A stretch of DNA of 64,000 bases from Bugulina stolonifera. Taxonomy: Eukaryota > Bryozoa > Gymnolaemata > Cheilostomatida > Bugulidae. Shown here piece by piece: positions 46,660 through 59,468 of this stretch; within the stretch, counting starts at the first letter, position 1, and each line of letters begins with the position of its first letter. The stretch lies in NCBI GenBank assembly GCA_935421135.1, contig OW285187.1, positions 11,433,929 to 11,497,928 on the forward strand. The letters run 5' to 3'. The notes under the pieces are model-generated. The model had not been told where the DNA came from. It ran no database searches and saw only the letters and a program-made list of their open reading frames with translations. Both the position numbers and the translations under genes were made by a program.

Positions 46660-47468
46660 CACAAGCGTATCTAGTGTATTCGTTCAAAAAGGCAACATAA
46701 CATGAATCTTGAATTCTTCTATCTACTTCTAGCAGCCATAATTGTTACATATTTTCTTTAGTTATATAAATAACAATATAATTTATTAATTAATTATTAT
46801 ATCATAAAATATAACAAGGACATAATTATATTCCTATGATTATATAATTTAATAAGCAACTGTATTATTATATTCTTTAAATTTACCTTCAATAATTGTA
46901 TATATTTATATCATGTCATCAAAATTTAAATGAAAATAAAAAAATTCTGATAAGTCTAAATTATTAATTTATAATTGATTGCTTAGAAATGAAAGCCGTT
47001 ACTGTTCTACATTGTTAGATTGGTATAATTATGTAATATTTTACAGTTTTATTTTTTATTTGCTGTTGAAATTATTCTTTTGTGGAAAATTAATGTGAAT
47101 ATCTCATTGAAAATTTTATTGTGTTGTACTATGATCTTAGTTCAGTAAAAGTTGTTAGCTGTAGTGATCCTGTAGATATGCTGTAACTTTTTAGTATAAC
47201 ATTCACGCTATTTAACCAAAAAGACTGCATGCAATTACTTTTGATAAACCGGTTAGTTATTTTGAACTTGGCATGAATGAGACAAGCAGTTGCTTTATTT
47301 ACATAGTTTCCTGTCTAATCATTGAATTGTTTTCCTTACAACAAAGTATATATGGCTTCTTTCCTACAATAACTCGGGTTAAATCACTACGTAGTGTTAT
47401 AACACGAAAATGTTATATTTGACTCTGCACATCTATGACTTGTAGCTGAACTGTGGTTGTTGGGGATA
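46660..47468. other. AT-rich region upstream of ceramidase
   Basis: Promoter and 5' untranslated region of the ceramidase gene are expected; no element could be assigned. Confidence 0.35.
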
Positions 47469-50400
47469 ATGGCTATGAAACTGCTTATTGTACTTATTTG
47501 CTGCAACCTTTGTCTAATATTCGGAGCTGTTGCTGTAGCCGATACAAGTTATGTAGTTGGCGCAGGAATTTATGATGTCACAGGGCCTGCATCCGAGATC
47601 AATATGGTAACACTCTTACTAATGATAACCTATGGTGCATTTACCTTGAGTGCAGTTTGTTCTCTTCCTATAACCTAATACATTTCATTAAATTATTTGT
47701 TGTTTAACAGAAAGCGTTTAGCCATCATGACCATAAATATCTGTTGAATGATAATTTGCTTATTTCTATCATTGGTTGGTTTCTGTAGATGGGCTATGCT
47801 AAGGGATCTCAGAAATCCAGTGGTATTCACCTTCGACAATACAGCAGGGCATATGTGATTGCTGACAAAGCTGAAGATAGGCGTGTTGTGTTTGTTAGTG
47901 TGGATGCATGTATGATATCTACACTGGTCAAGGCACAGGTACGTTATCTGCTCAAATCCCTTGCATACACAGATAAGAGTAATGACTTAACATAATCATT
48001 TTATCTCTTCTATGTTTGTTGATAATCATTCTGTTATTATTTTACCATAGATGATAGCTGATAATGTATTTGTAGGTAGTTAAGAGGGTCTCAGCAATGT
48101 ACCCGGGGCTCTACAACGAGTCTAATATATGCATTAGTGGTATTCATACCCACTCCGGCCCTGGAGGTTTTCACCAATATGTACTCCTGGACGTTACTTC
48201 TTTGGGTTTCGTACAGCAAAGCATGGACGCCCTTGTTGAAGGAATCACTATGGTAACTACATGTATATTGTACTAATATGATTACTGTGCATGCTGCTAA
48301 ACTTAATTATGGGGATGTATCATCTTCATACATCGTTAATTATGTTATTTGTCCACTGACCCTTCTAAAACATTTAACTTTATGGTTTAGTTGGAATTTT
48401 CATTACTCATTTTGGCGTGAATATAGCATTAGAATCAGAATTTTGATAACAAACTGATATCCAATAGCCCTGACACATCTACATGCATGTAGTACAGCAT
48501 TGAAATCTGTAGTTGAGCTACACAAATGAGGTGACAACTCCATATTGATGATACTTCAGTTGTTCAAAGGGCAGTGTGAGAATATTCAATGTTAGTATGT
48601 TGACAATCAACTGTGATGTATTTATGGTATTTTAGAGCATAGATAAAGCGCACAATTCCATGAAGGCTGCAAATCTATATGTGACAAGCGGGGAACTTGT
48701 TGGTGCAAACATTAACAGAAGTCCTACTTCGTACACTATTAACCCTGCTAAGGAAAGAGCCATGTACAAGTATGATATTGATACGACAATGACACTAGTG
48801 AAGATTACAGATGAACATAATCATGATATTGGCATGATCAGGTATACTCATATTCTATAGCAGCTGATAATGTTACAGTATATTATTCCCTTCATGCGTG
48901 TGTAAAAAATTCAGCGTAAGCCCATCTTTTAAAAATTTAGAATTCTCATTTAACCCATGAAGCAACTACAATGTTGTGTATATAAAATTTAAAGGAGAAA
49001 TTCACAAATTGTGCCCTACTTTGAAGTTAGTTTTTGTACTGTTCTAAACAAGATATTCGAACAATTATTGTACAGTATATTAAATCAACATATGTTCTTT
49101 TATTAATAACAAAGGATTTGTATTTTATGACCCTCCTTATGCCTCAATTAGTGAAATTAAAACGCCTTCTAAACGATTGAAAAATTAGGAGTTATCTCCT
49201 TTTTGAGATTTCGCCATTCTATTTTGTGAGACTATGGTTTCCGGCGATCGACCATTCCTGGGGAGATAACTTTATACTATTATCCGTATAACATAATGCT
49301 ATGCTAATTATACATGTATTTGTTTTCCTTACTTTCATTTCAATTTCTTGACTGCAGTTCTCAGTGCAGTGCAATCACATAGACCTAGCATCGTCTGCCA
49401 ACAATGCAAATGCATTTATACCTGTACATGTATCAGTAATATAATATACATTTTATCATTATAAAACTTATGTGTGACAAATAAACATGCATGTACATGC
49501 TGAAGGTACCATATTGCACAACACACTGTATTTGTATAAACATTATATGTAATCACGAATTCTTTATTATATCTACATATACATGCATGTATAAAAGGTT
49601 TACACAATATCATTGGAAATAATTTCTGACACTCTGCTACCCATGAAAAACATTGGTAATAGTATTATTAAAAGTACACATTAAAATATTATACTGCAGG
49701 TGGCTAGGCTCCTGTGGATTCTATGATAGCTTTAACTGCTGAATCTATGGCAAAGCACTAATGATTACCATCATGTAGCACTTATGTGCTACTATGGTTT
49801 TATAACATAGCCAACAGATTGTGCTAGAGAGTATTGAGCAGTCAGAGCAGAGGTGTACAAGTGGAGGAAGTTCCAGCAGAGTGCAGAGTGGACTGTGTTA
49901 TGATCAAACTTCAACTTCACTGCCTGGGTTTCAACAGTTGAACACTTGCATAGTTGGTGAGGTAGAGGTCACTGGCAAGCCCTACAGTTATAGACTGACC
50001 TTGTTGACCATATTATGTTGACAGCTAACATAATGGCTGATAGCAAATGGTTGCAAGATTCAGGCCATGGAGGTCAATAATTGTTTAGATGCAGAAGTGG
50101 AGAAATTTGAGATAACCTCTGTTTTTCAGTAAAACTTAAACAGAAATCGCTTTTTCTAGATTTATTCCCCTTCTCCAAAACCCCAACTAAGGAGTCAGGA
50201 GGTCTATCTAGCTTTCACCACTACTGCACCTACATGGAAAAGCAATGGACAAATATTTAACCTCAAGGAGACTGCCGGCAAGGATACCAGACCAACTGCA
50301 ATGATGAATGAGGTTTCTTCCTAAAGTTGTTCCTGTTGAACTGGATAGTTTACCCTCCATCGGTGTCTCTTGCGGTATTCCAAGGCTATAACATTTTGTC

Positions 50401-53400
50401 TGGAACATCTTACCAGAATCTATCTGCAACCAAGAAATGACTGTCTCGTGAATTACTTTCATTTGCACATAGATCTGCCTACACACACAGTCTTTATGCG
50501 TAACAATGAATAATTCATGTAAGTGTAATTACTATAATAACCAAATTCAAAATTATTAGAGACTCTGAAGGAGTATCAGAGATTCTTAATCTTCTTTGCC
50601 GATAAAGCATCAATGTTTAAGATACAGGATTCCGAGTAGTTATTCATACAACCACCTACCATAAGAGCTATATGGATATGAAACTGCATTTTCTTGAAAG
50701 CAACGGCTAGTGCATGGTAAAACTCATTAGTGCTTCAGTACTACAAACTCATAGAATAAAGTAAGAGAGCATATCAGCATCTGGTGGCCCAACTGCAGCA
50801 GGCACTGCAACATCCTACAACACAAGTCAACAAGCTGTATGTGTTAGTATCAACTCAACATTGATAGTATGCCCACTATCGTCAGTATTAGTCGTCGCAG
50901 CAGCAGTTTACTAGCAAAATAAAAGAACCATTTGTGTTGTTAGCTGTAGTTCGTATTAGCAGTAGGAGTAGTTACTTATAGTAGTAGTTAGCAGTAAGTT
51001 AAAGTGATAGCAGTGTAGTAGCAGTAATATGGTGATTTCAGTAGTTAGTTATGATTGCATTAGTAGTAATCATGCAAGTAGTTAAAATCAGCAGTAGTAA
51101 TAGTAGTAGTTGGTTACAATAATAGTTAGTCGTAGAAAAGTGGTAAGTTGTCGCAGTAGTACCAGAGGGTCCAGTAGTAGCTACAGTATCAATAGAATCA
51201 ACAGAAGTTGAATTATCAATAGTAATAGTAGTAGTTAGATATAGTAGTCACCAAGTCACCACAGTGTAGGCCCAATATTCTTAGTCACATAGGCCTATGC
51301 CATTATAGAGAATAGTTAAGAGTAACAATAGGGTTTGTCACAGTCACTGAGGCTAAAGTAAATTTCTTAATGGTCAGCATTGTGGAACAGATTCATAATA
51401 TTGCACAAACATACATAGGATACTAGTTTTTTTCCAGAGATGTTTGCAAGTTTTATTTTGGAAACGAGTCTTTTAATAGGCCATAAAATGTTGCTTGAAT
51501 TAACTGAGTCTGGCATCTCTGTTTTTTTCTTTCAGTCATTGGGCTTACTTACTGCTTATTTTAATTTTATTTATCTGAATGCACGCCATGAAATGAAAAT
51601 TAGCAAGATTAAAATAAAATTAAAATAGGCAGTAAAGAAAGAAATAGAACACCAGGAAAGTATGGAGGTGAAGTGATGTACTGCAATCCAATACAATGGG
51701 AAAAAGACAGTTCCAAACTAAACCTCTCCATGACAGTTTGAACCCCTAACCCCACCCATAAATTTTCCTTTTTAATATTAATTTTTTCATTTAATTAAAC
51801 TTAATTATCGGTGAGTTGTATTCTAATAAATGTAATCTACACAGTTGAGAAACGTCCTGCTGGAACTGTCTTTTTTTGGAAATGTTGCTTTACCATTTCC
51901 AACTAACAGCTTTCATCATTTATATTTAGCCTGTTTTGGTAAAAGCAACACACTAAATAAATTGAATGATATATTATTATATTGATTTGCATTGCCTTCA
52001 ATTGATTGTTTGACTTTTAATCATTAATTTACAGCGGCAAGTAAGCAGTAACTGGTGATTCATTTGTCTTGTGTCTAGCCAACAGCAATCTGATGCCAAA
52101 GAAATAAAAGTGATTTTATTGCAGCCTGAGTTCATGTTATATTTCCCACGAAAACTTACTGAGAGTCACTGCTAGCTGAATCTGACTGAGAGTCACTGCT
52201 AGCTCCGTATTTGACTGAGAGTCACTGCAAGCTCCGAATCTGACTGAGAGTCACTACTAGCTCCGAATCTGACTGAGAGTCACTGCTAGCTCCGCTGAAC
52301 TACCAATGAAACCCATGGTAGAACAGTTATTAATTAATTACGTGCATAAGTAAATAAAAACAAACATAATTGATAATAAATAATTATTTTAAACAAATTG
52401 AAACTAGCGTTTTTTATAGTTCAGTGAAACTGCAGTGACTGTCAGTCAGAGTCGGTGGGAAATAATCTAGTAGGATTAGAAAAGAATGAACAAATACTTA
52501 TTATAATATAACTTGATTTGATTTTTTACCGACGGATAAATATGCATTGTAGAATATGCCGTGAGCTATATTAGTCAGTATAAAAAACAAGCAAGTGTAA
52601 GTAGCAGAAAACTTTGGAAATTACTAAAAAACACAAGTGGCTGTCGCAAACCAGTAAACTGTGAATGCACAAACTTACCGGAAACAGCACGGCTATAGCA
52701 ATATAGTGGATTTAACGGGGCATATATTAATCACCTCGCATATCGGTGTAAGTCTGCAGATCTTAGACTACCAACAAGGATGCGCCCATGACCAGTCAGA
52801 TAAACCGATTTTTTGGATAAAAACGCGGATTTTGGTATTTGTGGAAATGACGTCTGGAACCGCCAGATTTCGAACTATCACTTTAGAGTCACTTCAAAAT
52901 TTGTGATTTTCCCCTTTAAATATACTATAAAAATTCATGTAGTATTTACATGTATTAAATCTTTCAGCTGGTTTCCAGTACACTGCACCTCAATGAATAA
53001 CACAAACGGTCTGATTTCTGGGGATAATAAAGGTCTTGCCTCACAGCTGTTTGAGAAAGACATGAACCCCGGCTCTCTGCCTCACCAGGTGGAGTTTGTC
53101 GCTGCCTTTGGACAAGCTAATGAGGGAGATGTTTCTCCCAACACGAAAGGGCCCCATTGCATGGACACTGGATTACCATGTGATACTGTACACAGCACTT
53201 GTAATGGCAGGGTAGGATGTTAGAACAATTATACCAAGCAGGATTTTCTGTAACAAGTTTTTTTAGAAATAATGCTTTTAATGATTTGATGCTACTGGTT
53301 GTAGAATGAGCAGTGTGTAGCCTCTGGCCCAGGTAAAGACATGTTTGAAAGTACTTACATTATTGGCAGCAAGCAGTATGAGAAGGCTAAGGAGCTCTAC

Positions 53401-56392
53401 AAACAGGCTAACATTACTGGACTCAAGCTATCTGGACCTGTGGATTTCAGGCACCAGTTTGTAGATATGTCTAAGCAACAATTCAAGCTGAAATCTGGTG
53501 AAACGGTGTGTACTCATACAATATGTCTACATTCAGTAATTATATATCAATTTCATATCTGTGACAGTACTTGTATATAATTAATTCAGTGTGAATTGCA
53601 TTTTTTTGTCCATTTTGATACGTTGCTGGGTGACATAGTAGTAAATATTTTGTGTACAACAGAATGATGATGTGTTTTGTTGATTCAAGTTATTGTACAT
53701 GTAGGTGACTACATGTCCTGCAGCAATGGGCTACAGCTTTGCTGCAGGAACAACTGATGGACCAGGAGACTTTGATTTTACACAAGGTACCAACTCTAGC
53801 AACAAGTTCTGGAGCTTTGTTAGTCAGTTCATAAGCAAACCAACACCAGAGCAGGTGGAATGTCAGAAACCCAAACCTATTCTACTCAACACTGGAGAGG
53901 TAAACCTCATCACCTAGTACTGAATCAGCTGGTAGTATCATCCCATTATTAGGCCTACATACTGACATATTGCCCTACTTCATCCTGGCTACAGGAGGTG
54001 TCAGATTATTATATACCTCGGCAACAAAATAGCTATTGCTTTATTTACTTTACTTTATTTGAAGGTTAACTTCCCTTACGCTTGGCAGCCATCTATAATT
54101 CCTGTACAGATTCTGCGAGTGGGAGAACTGATTATCACTGGTCTGCCTGGAGAGTTTACTACCATGTCTGGGCGTAGAGTACGCAACTCCCTCACTCAGG
54201 TAAGTGATTGATTCGACTCCTATAGTACCATAACTTTCAAAGCTTGCACCCAGTTTGGTTACTACAGTGCTGTGGCTCTGTTTCACTAACTTACATGTAT
54301 ACCAGTTATTAGGTATAAATATGATTAGCAGTGAGTCCGTAAATAGATTGGATGATACTTATTATGATATAATATATCACCGAACGTGTCTTACATAGCC
54401 AGTTTCTCAAAACAATTTTATAAATATAATGTTGAGGTTTTTTCTCAGATGTGCGAGCTGTCTATTACATTGCTGCTGTAATCTTCATTATGGTAGAAAA
54501 TGTTTCAGCTTGCTTTGATTATTGTAAAAGGTGAAGGGATACTTTTTATATGTTGTTGTCATTACTTGTCATGATTAACTCCAGATAGATATAATGAACG
54601 TGATCTTCCCATGCTGGCAACATGGCAGTGTGTCTATGCAGGACTTTATAATTTAAAGTTTGTTTGAAATAGCAGGTGTTTGACGAATAGTGTACCCCAA
54701 ACCCTCTCCTGCACCTCGGCTCTGTTATCTGTAATATATACTACTTAGTGATTAATTTAATTCCATGGGGTTGTATGTCTTACCAATTACATTAATAATA
54801 TAAATGGTAAACTTGTTCCTATACATGTCCAGCTCAGTAAGTATAAGCTATAAAATCATTCTCATAAAACTTGTACATCTTTCTGTTTCGGATATACGTA
54901 GATATTCAAGGAGGAAGGAAAGATAACCAATGCTACTGTAGTGTTGGCTGGTCTCTCCAATGCATATGCTGACTATATAACTACATTTGAAGAGTATCAA
55001 GGTCAGAGGTATGAGGCTGGCTCCACTATTTATGGACCACACACTCTCTCAGCATACATCAATCTTTTCAACAAGATGGCCGATGCAATGGTTCAGGTAT
55101 GCAGATGAATATGTTGATATTCAGTTGTACTGTAGCTACACCTGGGGTTCATATTCAAGCCATCTCAGTTGATCTACATTACCTGTGTTATCTACATGAC
55201 TGTCAATTTGTGTCATCCTGTTATATAATATACAGTAGATTTACACCAAAGCTATGCTTATTATTCTTGTTGTCAGACCAGCATGGGCATTGTATGTTAG
55301 GGTATAATACATGTTACAGGGTCAAGCTGTGAGTCCTGGAACACCTCCACCTGATTTGCTGTCAAAGCAGGTGTCCTTTGTTTTACCTGTTGTGATGGAC
55401 TCTGTTCCATACGGAGCCAAGTTTGGTCAGCCCATAACAGATGCTAAAATGGTCTATAAGCAGGTATGAACATAATATGCTTTTATTAACTCTACTGTCT
55501 TTTTTAACATTCATTTCAGTAATATACAGATATTACATATAGTATAAACTAATATTGGCTATTAGCCAAGTAGATTCACTAGCCAGCTAGTTGTAATGTA
55601 ACCAGCTAGTTACCATAGTAGTAATGTTCACAACCACATTCAATCACAAATAGTGAATACTTTGTGTTTGTGAATACAAAAAGGTCACCAGGATGTATAG
55701 ACAGATACATAATTATGGTGTATGTGTTTATATTGTGCTTCTCTCATATCCATATAAAACAAAATTGTTTGAGCCTGTTTACCTACTTGTACACTTACAC
55801 CACTCTTCTGTATTGCAGGGTGATTTGGTTACAGTAACATTCCATTCAGCTGATCCCAGGAACAACTTGATGACTATGAAATCATTCGTAGCTGTGGAGA
55901 AAAGGTCTAGTGATGGAAGTTGGGACGTTGTTTACACTGACAGTCACTGGGAGACAAAGTATGTATGGGCAATGCTGTGTATTCTACACAATGCATTTAA
56001 CTAGATTATTTACATGTCACTGATTGCGATTAACAACTCTATTCATTATTATCATAGTCATATACATGTATATTGAGGCTTCAGTGGTGTTGAGTCCTGT
56101 ATTACAACTTTTTCTCAGGTTTGAATGGGTTCGCACGTCAACCGTACTAGGTAGAAGTAGTGCTGTGATATCCTGGCAGTCTGCTGCTGATGAACCAGTA
56201 GGAATGTACAGGATCCGGCATTCAGGTTATCATAAGGAGCTCTTCCAGTCCCCAACCCCTTTCACTGGTGTTAGCCGAACCTTCCAAATTTTGGGCAAAT
56301 CGAAGTCCTACAAACCATTGTTGCATTCGTATCACAAACATCCATACCACAAGGCACATAACCGTGTTTTAACCTTTCAACCATGGGAATAA
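47469..56392 (+). CDS. ASAH2: Neutral ceramidase
   Basis: Twelve exons: 47469-47606, 47789-47938, 48076-48252, 48636-48841, 52968-53211, 53305-53505, 53705-53899, 54065-54199, 54902-55096, 55320-55463, 55819-55958, 56119-56392; all phases agree, 732 residues (human about 780). It hydrolyses ceramide to sphingosine and fatty acid, at the cell surface or secreted. A hydrophobic signal peptide (residues about 4-25) precedes YVVGAGIYDVTGPASE. Family motifs: ISGIHTHSGPGG (zinc-binding His), NINRSP, WFPVHCTSMNN, GDVSPN with the catalytic Ser at about residue 280, KPILLNTGE, GLPGEFTTMSGRR, YQGQRYEAGSTIYGPHTL, and the C-terminal immunoglobulin-like region ending MYRIRHSG. No Ser/Thr mucin box follows the signal peptide. 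The C-terminus carries about 30 extra basic residues. Polyadenylation signal AATAAA at 56592. Confidence 0.95.
50880..51260. repeat. AGT-rich degenerate microsatellite
   Basis: Interrupted runs of AGTAGTAGT and AGCAGT units in ceramidase intron 4. Confidence 0.7.
52155..52300. repeat. 29-nt tandem repeat, about five copies
   Basis: Unit ACTGAGAGTCACTGCTAGCT + CCGAATCTG, in ceramidase intron 4. Confidence 0.85.
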
Positions 56393-56599
56393 ATTGGCTA
56401 GTTTCTGCTGTGACCGTCAGCTCTTGCCAAAGTTTATATGACAATCTACCTAATTACATTGGCTTTGTTTTTCACAGTTTTTCATCTATATAAATGATAA
56501 CTTGTTATGTAATTTGATTCCCATCTTACACTTCTAAGATTATGATTTCGACATACAATGTACCTTGTAGTCCATACTCATTTTTCAAACCAATAAATT

Positions 56600-57530
56600 T
56601 GTTGCCAAATTTATGTGACATATTTTGTTAGTATGCTAAATTTAATATATATATTTCACAAGACTGATTTTTTAAAAATATTTGCTCAATAAAGTGTCTC
56701 TGAAAATGCCACTCCCGGCCTGTTTTAGTGCTGCTTGGGTTTCGTAAATCCGAAACACAAACATATTTTGAACAGTTTGTGTTACCCAATAATTGAGTAA
56801 TAGATATAAAACAACATTTACATTTGTGCCAAAAAGCAAAAACATGCTGCAATGTACACTTGCATTCCATATACATGAATTGTACATACATGTAGATAGT
56901 CAAGTAGTCATGTAGTACGAATAGTTTTACGGAGTTGTCTTCTGTTATTTGGTTTTCCAAAAAAGAAAAGACAACCTCGTAAAAGTATGGGCGATGCCCA
57001 GTGGTGTGCTGCGCAATTACAAATGTATCTACAGAGTTGTCTTTTCTAGGTACATGTAGTTCTATAGAATTATCATAGTAAATTGCGTTTGTATAAAAAC
57101 ACACCATTGGTCAATCTGACTGCCCTACTCGTATGGCTCTCATTTTGAACGTTGGTAAAAGTGTATTTGACTACCTCGTATAATTATAATATTAGAGTAA
57201 TTTGACTACCTTTTGTCGGCTCAGAAGAGCTATCACGTTAAAGTGAACACCAATAGTTACTAGTTAGTCGTAGTGAATAGAAAGAATAGTTCTCATTTTG
57301 GTTTTGTTTTTGAATTGACTTATCCTTATTATGTTATCGTAAATAAAATAAAAATCTAGTCACTAGTCCTAGTGTAATTTTAATTTAGATTTTTTTTTTT
57401 TTAGGGTTTCTAAAGGATTTTTATTCTATTTTTTATTTGATTTTATTTGCATTTAATAATAATTGATTATATTAATATTATTAAACGATGTTTTTTGCAA
57501 GGAAGTTATCTTGCTTCAATCATTAATTGG
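56600..57530. other. Intergenic, no feature seen
   Basis: AT-rich sequence after the ceramidase polyadenylation signal. Open frames on the minus strand are short and unrecognised. Confidence 0.4.
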
Positions 57531-57540
57531 AGATGTTGAG

Positions 57541-58640
57541 CTGAGGCAGCCATGTATGTTGTGTTCAAGCTTGAGCTACAACCGCTAGACCAGAGGAGAA
57601 AGAATCGCAGGGTAGCACTTCTATTGCGGATTTTGGAGAAGGAAGAGCAATCCCCTGCTTTCAGCGCGGTATATGATGATCTACTGGCCCAGTTGTTATA
57701 ACTAAAATTGGGGGTTTGGTATTCTCAGTTATAACAGTTAATTGAAGCCAAAGTACTTAGGACTCACCAGCTGTACGTAGTATGTAGTGGTAGTACGCTG
57801 TCTGTAGGTTATTTTGTCAGCACCTTGATCTCCAATGTAGTAAGCTGTGTGGGGTAGGTTCTGGCTCTATGGTCTAGGATGTGACGGTGTCGACTCTATT
57901 CTGAGGTCTACAACGAGATAGTTGTTCCGCATATATCCTTACTCCTTAGTACGCATTGGTATGAGCTACTGGGTAGCATGCGATCCACCTACACTCCACA
58001 CGCTCCACACTGTTGTAGTTTAGTTTTTAGTGTTTTTGTTTTAGTGTTTTATTAGTTTTTATTTGGTTTTCTATTTTGAAGTTTTTCTTTCATTTTCGTG
58101 TTTTCCACTAGCTTATACATGTACATTTGTATAATATATATGTGTAACATCTATGTCGTCGTCCACTCTTGTCACTGTGTGAGTTATCTACAGGTATGTC
58201 GACAGTCTATACTGCTGTCTTTCCATGCCTCATTTTCACAGTCTACTCTAGGTATCTGTCTATTAATCTCTCTACTGAGACCATTCTACAGTGTAGGTAC
58301 TCCTCTCCTATATATACCTGTCCCATCTACAGTCAGCCAATCAATTTTAGTGAGGAGTTATATTCTCTCAAGTGCGCAAGAGTGGACAACTCTTAAATAT
58401 ACTAATTGTCACTATTTGTATGCAACACAGTCAACAGTGGAAACGGTACAGACCCGCTCCCAGTCCTTGGGGCTCCCCCGGTCGGTAGGGGCAAACAGCA
58501 ACCGGTATCTCAATAGTTTTTTACCAAGGACTATAAGAGATATGAGGATTGGAACCAACCCAAGAGTACTAACTGAGCGGCCTACAACCGCAACCTACAC
58601 ACAGTCAGGCTAGATAGTCCTGTTCAGTCAATACTGACAA
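57541..58640 (+). mobile_element. LINE C-terminal fragment, split by a solo LTR
   Basis: The first part encodes LDQRRKNRRVALLLRILEKE up to YDDLLAQ; the second part resumes with VETVQTRSQSLGLP and FLPRTIRDM. The segments are homologous to the LINE at 15,560-16,237 (HKRRKNQRVNLLMRILAKE, FLPRTIRDL). Removing 57694-58427 plus one target duplication restores one reading frame. Confidence 0.85.
57694..58427 (+). mobile_element. Solo LTR (TG...CA, 4-bp TSD) nested in a LINE
   Basis: A 734-bp unit, TGTTATAACTAAAATTGG...TATGCAACA, flanked by CAGT at 57690-57693 and 58428-58431. Near-identical to 16686-17399, which has its own AGAG duplication. TG...CA ends and a short fixed duplication are those of an LTR; the internal region is absent. 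Confidence 0.85.
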
Positions 58641-58989
58641 ACACATACCCCAATAGTATGAATACTGTCCGCTAACTGATTAACCCCTGAACCATATGCG
58701 ACACACCCCTTCTACCCTCTAGGGTGGTCCGGTGTGATGCTAACATTGACAGGTAATTCAATATGAATATTTGGACATAGTATTGTTTATCTTGTTTCAG
58801 TAAGATTGATGTTTTTTTGTCTTTGTAAGCCTAGTCGCAGCCAAAATAAACCCATTTTAATATTGTCTATTATGACCTTCAGTCAGCATCGAGGCCTGCT
58901 AAGTTCTTATGGCTATGCATGTGCTAAGTCTATACTGGGAAAGTTTTTGAGTAGGTGAGCGGTAGCATCAAATAGCCAAGTAATCTTAT

Positions 58990-59325
58990 TGCGAGCCAAC
59001 ACTAACTGTCATTCGTAAAAATTCTTTGTGCAGCGATAAACAAGCAAGTCACACTCGATGCCCACAGTAGCAATGTAATGAGTTGCAGGCCCTATGGTAT
59101 GGCTAATCTCTATTGTACAGTTTTGTATTACTGCTTCCAAAATTTCCAACATAGACTGATTGAAGGGGAGAACAACCAGTATTAAAAATAGAGTGTCATC
59201 AGCATAGAGACTCACTTTGCATGACAACCAGTCTGGGAGGTCATTGATATTGCAGAATAATAATTTCAGTCCTAGGAGAGATCCCTGTAGCACTCCTGAC
59301 GCTACTGTGCACATCTGGGAGCTCG
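58990..59325 (-). mobile_element. LINE reverse transcriptase fragment
   Basis: The minus strand encodes VASGVLQGSLLG, NINDLPDWLSCKVSLYADDT, the catalytic YADD block of a non-LTR RT ([11 protein letters not shown] is usual). Short and isolated, in the 5' flank of geminin. Confidence 0.85.
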
Positions 59326-59468
59326 TATGTTATGTGATTGAATAAAACTGGTTTATTCTTCAAGAAATTAAGAAGTTGTAAACTAAATTAATTTCTACAC
59401 TTTGTAGAAACCAAGCGGATTGCCATTGAATAGATCTACAAATACCACTGACAGAAAGCTACAACAAT

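Larger units (their letters stand above)
48988..52920. mobile_element. Possible 3.9-kb element filling ceramidase intron 4
   Basis: TTTAAAGGAGAAATTCACAA (48988) is mirrored by the inverse of TTTAAAGGGGAAAATCACAA (52920). The intron is 4.1 kb while the others are mostly below 1 kb. No transposase frame or clear target duplication (TATA-like flanks only) is seen, so the call is tentative. The interior holds AGT-rich microsatellite (50,880-51,260) and a 29-nt tandem repeat (52,155-52,300). Confidence 0.35.
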
